Shown here: one piece after another, positions 59,426 through 64,000 of the stretch
How positions within the stretch are numbered: position 1 is the first letter of the stretch
Layout of the letters: each line of letters starts with the position of its first letter
NCBI RefSeq assembly: GCF_036961565.1
Contig: NZ_JBAMDD010000011.1
Coordinates: 62,001 to 126,000 of the forward strand
Source: Chitinimonas sp036961565
GTDB taxonomy: Bacteria > Pseudomonadota > Gammaproteobacteria > Burkholderiales > Chitinimonadaceae
DNA: 64,000 bases
Direction of reading: 5' to 3'
Translations under genes and position numbers: made by a program
The notes under the pieces: model-generated
Databases searched by the model: none
The model's input: only the letters and a program-made list of their open reading frames with translations
What the model was told of the DNA's origin: nothing

Positions 59426-61528
59426 TTACTTCTTGTTGATGATGGCTTCAGCGACGTTCTTAGGCGCTTCGGAGTAGTGCTTGAATTCCATCGAGTAGGT
59501 AGCACGACCTTGCGACATGGAGCGCAGGGTGGTCGAGTAACCGAACATCTCGGACAGAGGCACTTCCGCCTTGACCATCTTGCCACCAGCAGGGTTGTCG
59601 TCCATGCCTTGCAGCATGCCGCGACGCGACGAGATGTCACCCATGATGTCGCCCATGTACTCTTCCGGCGTCTCGATTTCAACGGCCATCATAGGCTCGA
59701 GGATCACGGGACCGGCGCGGCGCATGGCTTCCTTGAAGGCCAGCGAGCCGGCCAGTTCAAAGGCGATCTGCGACGAGTCAACGTCATGGTAGGAACCGAA
59801 GGTCAGGCGAACGCGAACGTCAACCACCGGGAAGCCAGCCAGCACGCCCGACTTCAGCGTGTTCTGGATACCCTTGTCCACCGACGGGATGAATTCGCGG
59901 GGGATGGTACCGCCCTTGATTTCGTCGACGAACTCGTAACCCTTGCCTTCGCCCGAAGGCTCGACAGTGATCACGCAATGGCCGTACTGACCCTTACCAC
60001 CCGACTGCTTGGCATGCTTGCCTTCGATGTCGATGGCGGTCTTGGTGATGGTTTCGCGGTAGGCCACTTGCGGGGCACCCACGTTCGCTTCCACGCCGAA
60101 TTCGCGCTTCATGCGATCCACCAGGATTTCCAGGTGCAATTCGCCCATGCCCGACATGATGGTCTGGCCGGTCTCTTCGTCGGTACGCACGCGGAAGGAA
60201 GGATCTTCCTTGGCCAGACGATTCAGGGCAACGCCCATCTTCTCCTGGTCAGCCTTGGTCTTAGGCTCAACGGCAACGTGGATCACCGGCTCAGGGAATA
60301 CCATGCGCTCCAGGGTGATGACGTGATCAGGCGAACACAGGGTTTCACCCGTCGTCACATCCTTCAGACCGATACCGGCAGCGATATCGCCAGCACGAAC
60401 TTCCGCGATTTCTTCACGGTTGTTGGCGTGCATCTGAACGATACGGCCCATCCGCTCCTTCTTGCCCTTGACCGAGTTCATCACGGTATCGCCAGTATTG
60501 ACGACGCCAGAGTAAACGCGGAAGAAGGTCAGCTGACCGACGTAAGGGTCGCTCATCAGCTTGAAGGCCAGCGCCGAGAACGGCGCCTCATCGGAAGCCT
60601 GACGGGTGTCGGGCTGATCACGATCATCCACACCTTCAACCGGCGGCACATCAACCGGCGACGGCAGCAGCTGGATGACAGCGTCCAGCATCAGCTGCAC
60701 GCCCTTGTTCTTGAAGGCGGTACCGCACAGCATAGGCTGGATTTCGCAAGCCAGGGTACGTGCGCGCAGGCCGGCGACGATTTCGTCTTCGGTCAGCTCG
60801 CCCGTTTCCAGGTACTTGTTCATCATCTCTTCCGACGACTCGGCAGCCGCCTCGATCATCTTTTCGCGCCATTCGGCAGCGACAGAGACCAGGTCAGCCG
60901 GGATATCGACGTAGTCGAACTTCATGCCCTGCGAAGCTTCGTCCCACAGGATGGCCTTGTTTTTCAACAGGTCAACCACGCCGGTGAAGCCATCTTCAGC
61001 GCCGATAGGAATCGCGATAGGCACCGGATTGGCGCGCAGACGCAGGCGCATTTGCTCAACCACGCGGAAGAAGTTGGCACCTTGACGGTCCATCTTGTTC
61101 ACGAAGGCCAAGCGCGGCACCTTGTACTTGTTGGCCTGACGCCAAACGGTTTCCGACTGGGGCTGAACACCGCCCACAGCGCAGTAAACCATGCAAGCAC
61201 CGTCCAGCACGCGCATCGAACGCTCCACCTCGATGGTGAAGTCGACGTGACCGGGGGTATCGATGATGTTGATGCGATGTTGCTCGAACTGGTTAGCCAT
61301 GCCCTTCCAGAACGTGGTGGTCGCAGCGGAGGTGATCGTGATACCACGCTCCTGCTCCTGCTCCATCCAGTCCATGGTGGCGGCGCCATCGTGCACTTCA
61401 CCGATCTTGTGGTTCACACCGGTGTAGAAAAGAATACGCTCAGTCGTCGTGGTTTTACCCGCGTCGATGTGCGCGCTAATACCGATGTTCCGGTAGCGTT
61501 CAATGGGTGTAATGCGTGCCACAGCCAA
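59426..61528 (-). CDS. fusA: Elongation factor G
   Basis: 700 residues. It is the translocation GTPase. AHIDAGKTTTTERI, DTPGHVDFT and NKMDRQGA are the G motifs; domain IV holds PQVAYRETI and GGKGQYGH. The length is normal. It lies 22 bp after rpsG. Confidence 0.99.
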   Translation of the reverse strand: MAVARITPIERYRNIGISAHIDAGKTTTTERILFYTGVNHKIGEVHDGAATMDWMEQEQERGITITSAATTTFWKGMANQFEQHRINIIDTPGHVDFTIEVERSMRVLDGACMVYCAVGGVQPQSETVWRQANKYKVPRLAFVNKMDRQGANFFRVVEQMRLRLRANPVPIAIPIGAEDGFTGVVDLLKNKAILWDEASQGMKFDYVDIPADLVSVAAEWREKMIEAAAESSEEMMNKYLETGELTEDEIVAGLRARTLACEIQPMLCGTAFKNKGVQLMLDAVIQLLPSPVDVPPVEGVDDRDQPDTRQASDEAPFSALAFKLMSDPYVGQLTFFRVYSGVVNTGDTVMNSVKGKKERMGRIVQMHANNREEIAEVRAGDIAAGIGLKDVTTGETLCSPDHVITLERMVFPEPVIHVAVEPKTKADQEKMGVALNRLAKEDPSFRVRTDEETGQTIMSGMGELHLEILVDRMKREFGVEANVGAPQVAYRETITKTAIDIEGKHAKQSGGKGQYGHCVITVEPSGEGKGYEFVDEIKGGTIPREFIPSVDKGIQNTLKSGVLAGFPVVDVRVRLTFGSYHDVDSSQIAFELAGSLAFKEAMRRAGPVILEPMMAVEIETPEEYMGDIMGDISSRRGMLQGMDDNPAGGKMVKAEVPLSEMFGYSTTLRSMSQGRATYSMEFKHYSEAPKNVAEAIINKK

Positions 61529-61550
61529 TACCTTTGCTTAAAAGGGTGAA

Positions 61551-62021
61551 TTAGAAGCGATAGTGGGCGAAGGCCTTGTTGGCTTCAGCCATACGGTGCA
61601 CTTCGTCACGCTTCTTCATCGCGCCGCCACGGCCTTCGACCGCATCCAGCAATTCGCCAGCCAGACGCTGACCCATCGACTTTTCGCCGCGCTTGCGGGC
61701 AGCTTCACGCAGCCAGCGCATGGCCAGCGCCATACGACGGGTCTGACGCACTTCAACCGGCACCTGGTAGTTTGCACCACCGACGCGACGGCTCTTCACT
61801 TCAACGACCGGCTTCACGTTGTTGAGGGCTTGGGAGAACACCTCAAGGGGGGCCTTACCGGTCTTCTTTTCAACGATTTCCAGCGCGCCGTAAACGATGC
61901 GTTCGGCAACCGACTTCTTGCCATCCTGCATGACGACGTTCATGAACTTGGACAGTTCTTCGCTACCGAACTTTGGATCCGGCAATACTTCGCGTTTGGG
62001 TACTTCTCTACGACGTGGCAT
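61551..62021 (-). CDS. rpsG: 30S ribosomal protein S7
   Basis: 156 residues, MPRRREVPKREVLPDPKF. S7 nucleates the 30S head. In E. coli it also represses translation from the rpsL-rpsG intercistronic region; the corresponding gap here is 160 bp with a hairpin. Confidence 0.98.
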   Translation of the reverse strand: MPRRREVPKREVLPDPKFGSEELSKFMNVVMQDGKKSVAERIVYGALEIVEKKTGKAPLEVFSQALNNVKPVVEVKSRRVGGANYQVPVEVRQTRRMALAMRWLREAARKRGEKSMGQRLAGELLDAVEGRGGAMKKRDEVHRMAEANKAFAHYRF

Positions 62022-62046
62022 GTTTCAACCTCAGTAGTATTCAGTT

Positions 62047-62068
62047 GAGCGCAAGAAATTTTGCGCTC
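62047..62068 (-). other. Hairpin in the rpsL-rpsG intercistronic region
   Basis: GAGCGCAA and TTGCGCTC form a perfect 8-bp stem with a 6-nt loop, 26 bases before the rpsG ATG. No U-run. Its position matches that of the S7 repressor site in E. coli, but similarity of structure is not established. Confidence 0.45.
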
Positions 62069-62181
62069 GCGACCATCCCGATGGATTGGTCACTTACTCG
62101 ACGATGCGCACAGGGGCGCTACGCCGTCGTCGCGAATGTCTTGAACGAGCAAGACCGGGCTCGCGACCCAACCCAGGCGAA

Positions 62182-62556
62182 TTAAGCCTTCGGACGCTTC
62201 GCGCCGTACTTGGAACGAGCCTGCTTACGGTCCTTGACACCAGCGGTATCCAGGGAGCCGCGCACGGTGTGATAACGCACACCTGGCAAGTCCTTCACAC
62301 GACCGCCGCGAATCAGCACGACCGAGTGTTCCTGCAGGTTGTGGCCTTCACCGCCGATGTACGAAATCACTTCGAAACCGTTGGTCAGGCGAACCTTGGC
62401 GACCTTACGCAGAGCCGAGTTAGGCTTCTTCGGGGTCGTGGTGTACACGCGAGTGCAAACACCGCGTTTTTGCGGGCAGGCTTCGAGCGCAGGAACCTTG
62501 CTCTTGGCCGTTTCCGCCACACGTCCTTTACGGACGAGCTGGTTGATGGTTGGCAT
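62182..62556 (-). CDS. rpsL: 30S ribosomal protein S12
   Basis: 124 residues, MPTINQLVRKGRVAETAK. The decoding-site loops TTPKKPNSALRK (K43) and GGRVKDLPGVRYH are wild type, so no classical streptomycin-resistance change is present. The start at 62556 is fixed by the conserved N-terminus. It is the first gene after the str promoter. Confidence 0.98.
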   Translation of the reverse strand: MPTINQLVRKGRVAETAKSKVPALEACPQKRGVCTRVYTTTPKKPNSALRKVAKVRLTNGFEVISYIGGEGHNLQEHSVVLIRGGRVKDLPGVRYHTVRGSLDTAGVKDRKQARSKYGAKRPKA

Positions 62557-62632
62557 TATCTTTTTCCCAAAAGTAAAAAATGGCGTGCCTCGCGCAAGAC
62601 GCACGAGGGGCCGCCCCCACAAAAGAGCGCGG

Positions 62633-62662
62633 ATTATAGGTAAATCAAGCGCTTAATGTCAA
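62633..62662 (-). promoter_or_regulatory. Strong sigma-70 promoter of the str operon
   Basis: TTGACA (62662-62657), an 18-bp spacer and TATAAT (62638-62633) on the minus strand: both hexamers are consensus. The start region CCGCGCTC is GC-rich. The leader to rpsL is about 70 nt. Confidence 0.85.
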
Positions 62663-62714
62663 CAAACCCTCCCGCCGCCCATCACTTTTGTAGTGAAGGG
62701 CCGACGGAAGGGTT
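62661..62714 (-). terminator. Terminator of the rpoBC operon
   Basis: A long stem with G-U pairs joins 62664-62680 to 62698-62714 around a loop that can itself fold (TCACT and AGTGA). On the minus strand it ends in TTTGTT, which runs straight into the -35 box of the rpsL promoter. Confidence 0.75.
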
Positions 62715-62732
62715 GTCGATACGTCAACCAGC

Positions 62733-62748
62733 GGCTGCTTGCGCAGCC
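62733..62748 (-). other. Small hairpin with GCAA tetraloop just after rpoC
   Basis: GGCTGC and GCAGCC close a GCAA loop (GNRA type) in the RNA read from the minus strand, 7 bases after the rpoC stop. It lies before the main terminator and may stabilise the 3' end. Confidence 0.4.
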
Positions 62749-62754
62749 ACCGGG

Positions 62755-64000
62755 TCAGACTTCTTCCTGGCTGGGTTCTGCATCGACAACCGCAGCAACC
62801 ATCTCGGTCATGCCTGGCAGTTGGCCTGCCTTCTGACGACGACGGTTGTTGTGGTAGGCAAGACCCGTGCCGCCTGGTATCAGGCGACCCACAATCACGT
62901 TTTCCTTCAGGCCACGCAGTTCGTCACGCTTGCCCATGATGGCGGCTTCGGTCAGGACACGCGTGGTTTCCTGGAACGAAGCGGCCGAGATGAAGGAATC
63001 CGTCGACAGCGAGGCCTTGGTGATACCCAGCAGAATGTTGTCGAATACGGCCGGCTGCTTGTTGGCGGCGATCAGCTTGTCATTCGCCTCCAGCACTTCG
63101 GCCCGCTCGACCTGCTCACCCATGATGAAGTCGGAATCACCGGCATCGGCGATCACCACACGACGCAGCATCTGGCGAACGATCACCTCGATGTGCTTGT
63201 CGTTAATCTTCACGCCCTGCAGACGGTACACTTCCTGCACTTCTTCGGTGACGTAGCGAGCCAGCGTCTCGATACCCTGCAGGCGCAGGATGTCGTGCGG
63301 GTCGGCCGGGCCGTCCACGATGGTTTCGCCACGGTTCACCACCTGACCGTCGTGAACCAGCACATGCTTGTCCTTCGGTATCAGGTACTCATGCGGCGTG
63401 CCGTCCAGATCGGTGATGATCAGGCGCTGCTTGCCCTTGGTGTCCTTGCCGAACGACGAGGTACCAGTCACTTCGGCCAGCATGCCGGCATCCTTCGGCG
63501 AACGGGCTTCGAACAGCTCGGCCACACGCGGCAGACCACCGGTAATGTCACGGGTCTTCACCGATTCCTGCGGGATACGGGCCAGCACTTCACCCACACC
63601 CACCTGTTGGCCATCCTTCACGGTAATGATGGCGCCAACCTGGAAGGTGATGTTCACCGCAGCATCGGATCCAGCCAGCTTCACTTCCACGCCGTTCTCA
63701 TCCAGCAGCTTGATCTGCGGACGGACGCTCTTGGTCGCGCCAGCCTTGCGCTTGGGATCAATCGCCACCAGGGTGGACAAACCGGTCACTTCATCGATCT
63801 GCTTGGCCACGGTCACGCCTTCTTCGACGTTCTCGAAGCGCACCTGACCGGCGTACTCGGTAATGATGGGGCGCGTATGCGGATCCCAGGTCGCCAGCAC
63901 GGCTCCGGCCTTGATGGACTGGGCATCGTTGACCATCAGGGTCGCGCCGTACGGCACCTTGTGACGCTCACGCTCACGGCCAGCATCGTCGAACACCACC
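62755..64000 (-). CDS. rpoC: RNA polymerase beta' subunit, C-terminal part (truncated by window)
   Basis: The last roughly 414 residues of beta' (about 1,400 in full) are present; the gene continues past the right edge. Recognisable blocks are GGLPRVAELFEARSPKD (bridge/trigger-loop side), ISAASFQETTRVLTEAAI and DELRGLKENVIVGRLIPGGT near the C-terminus. It is the catalytic subunit of RNA polymerase. The order rpoC-rpsL-rpsG-fusA-tuf is standard. Confidence 0.98.
   Translation of the reverse strand, partial: VVFDDAGRERERHKVPYGATLMVNDAQSIKAGAVLATWDPHTRPIITEYAGQVRFENVEEGVTVAKQIDEVTGLSTLVAIDPKRKAGATKSVRPQIKLLDENGVEVKLAGSDAAVNITFQVGAIITVKDGQQVGVGEVLARIPQESVKTRDITGGLPRVAELFEARSPKDAGMLAEVTGTSSFGKDTKGKQRLIITDLDGTPHEYLIPKDKHVLVHDGQVVNRGETIVDGPADPHDILRLQGIETLARYVTEEVQEVYRLQGVKINDKHIEVIVRQMLRRVVIADAGDSDFIMGEQVERAEVLEANDKLIAANKQPAVFDNILLGITKASLSTDSFISAASFQETTRVLTEAAIMGKRDELRGLKENVIVGRLIPGGTGLAYHNNRRRQKAGQLPGMTEMVAAVVDAEPSQEEV

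Overview
The window is chromosomal DNA of a GC-rich betaproteobacterium. The gene orders pilB-pilC-pilD-coaE-zapD-yacG, rpsP-rimM-trmD-rplS and rpsL-rpsG-fusA-tuf-rpsJ are typical of Betaproteobacteria. A complete N-acetylglucosamine/chitooligosaccharide uptake and catabolism locus points to a chitin-using member of the Neisseriales or a relative (Chitinimonas, Chitinivorax or Chitinibacter type). The genus is an inference. I found no tRNA or rRNA gene, CRISPR array, insertion sequence or prophage, and no gene-free stretch over 300 bp.

Region by region: (1) 1-2.5 kb, end of a histidine-utilization locus (hutH, hutC and a truncated gene) with a HutC-type operator before hutH. (2) 2.7-9.6 kb, housekeeping and accessory genes: AsmA-like protein, thioesterase, chemotaxis receptor, mnmA-nudJ, and a small exported Lys/Glu/Ala repeat protein. 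(3) 9.8-22.7 kb, the GlcNAc/chitooligosaccharide system. One long plus-strand operon holds a BadF-type GlcNAc kinase, a GntR/UTRA regulator, nagA, a SIS-domain GlcN-6-P deaminase, a periplasmic binding protein, two permeases and a long GH3 hexosaminidase. A second unit holds the ABC ATPase and a TonB-dependent receptor. The two units start with near-identical promoter/operator blocks. (4) 22.9-29.9 kb, a CHASE2-cyclase/SH3/M48-protease operon, an unknown ORF, yebC, a PsiF-repeat protein, xerD and an AEC-family transporter. (5) 30-33.6 kb, rplS-trmD-rimM-rpsP and ffh. (6) 33.8-44 kb, a CcsA-like membrane protein, pilBCD-coaE-zapD-yacG, an olsB-olsA-like pair behind a possible Pho box, apaH and an HDOD protein. 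(7) 44-64 kb, the whole alpha-spc-S10-str ribosomal supercluster on the minus strand, ending in the C-terminal part of rpoC.

How the genes fit together: outer-membrane uptake by the TonB receptor, inner-membrane import by the ABC system, cytoplasmic hydrolysis by the GH3 enzyme, then kinase, NagA and deaminase would take chitin fragments to fructose-6-phosphate, probably controlled by the GntR regulator. In the ribosomal cluster most transcription-unit boundaries carry a visible hairpin or promoter: rpoC/rpsL, fusA/tuf, tuf/rpsJ, rpsJ/rplC, rpsQ/rplN and rpmJ/rpsM. The most unusual of these is the spc promoter, whose -35 and -10 elements lie inside a perfect 11-bp inverted repeat.

Nothing here is clearly a wholly new system. 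The best leads are the duplicated NagR-type control block, the spc promoter/inverted-repeat arrangement, the putative Pho box before olsBA, and the CHASE2-cyclase/SH3/M48 operon.
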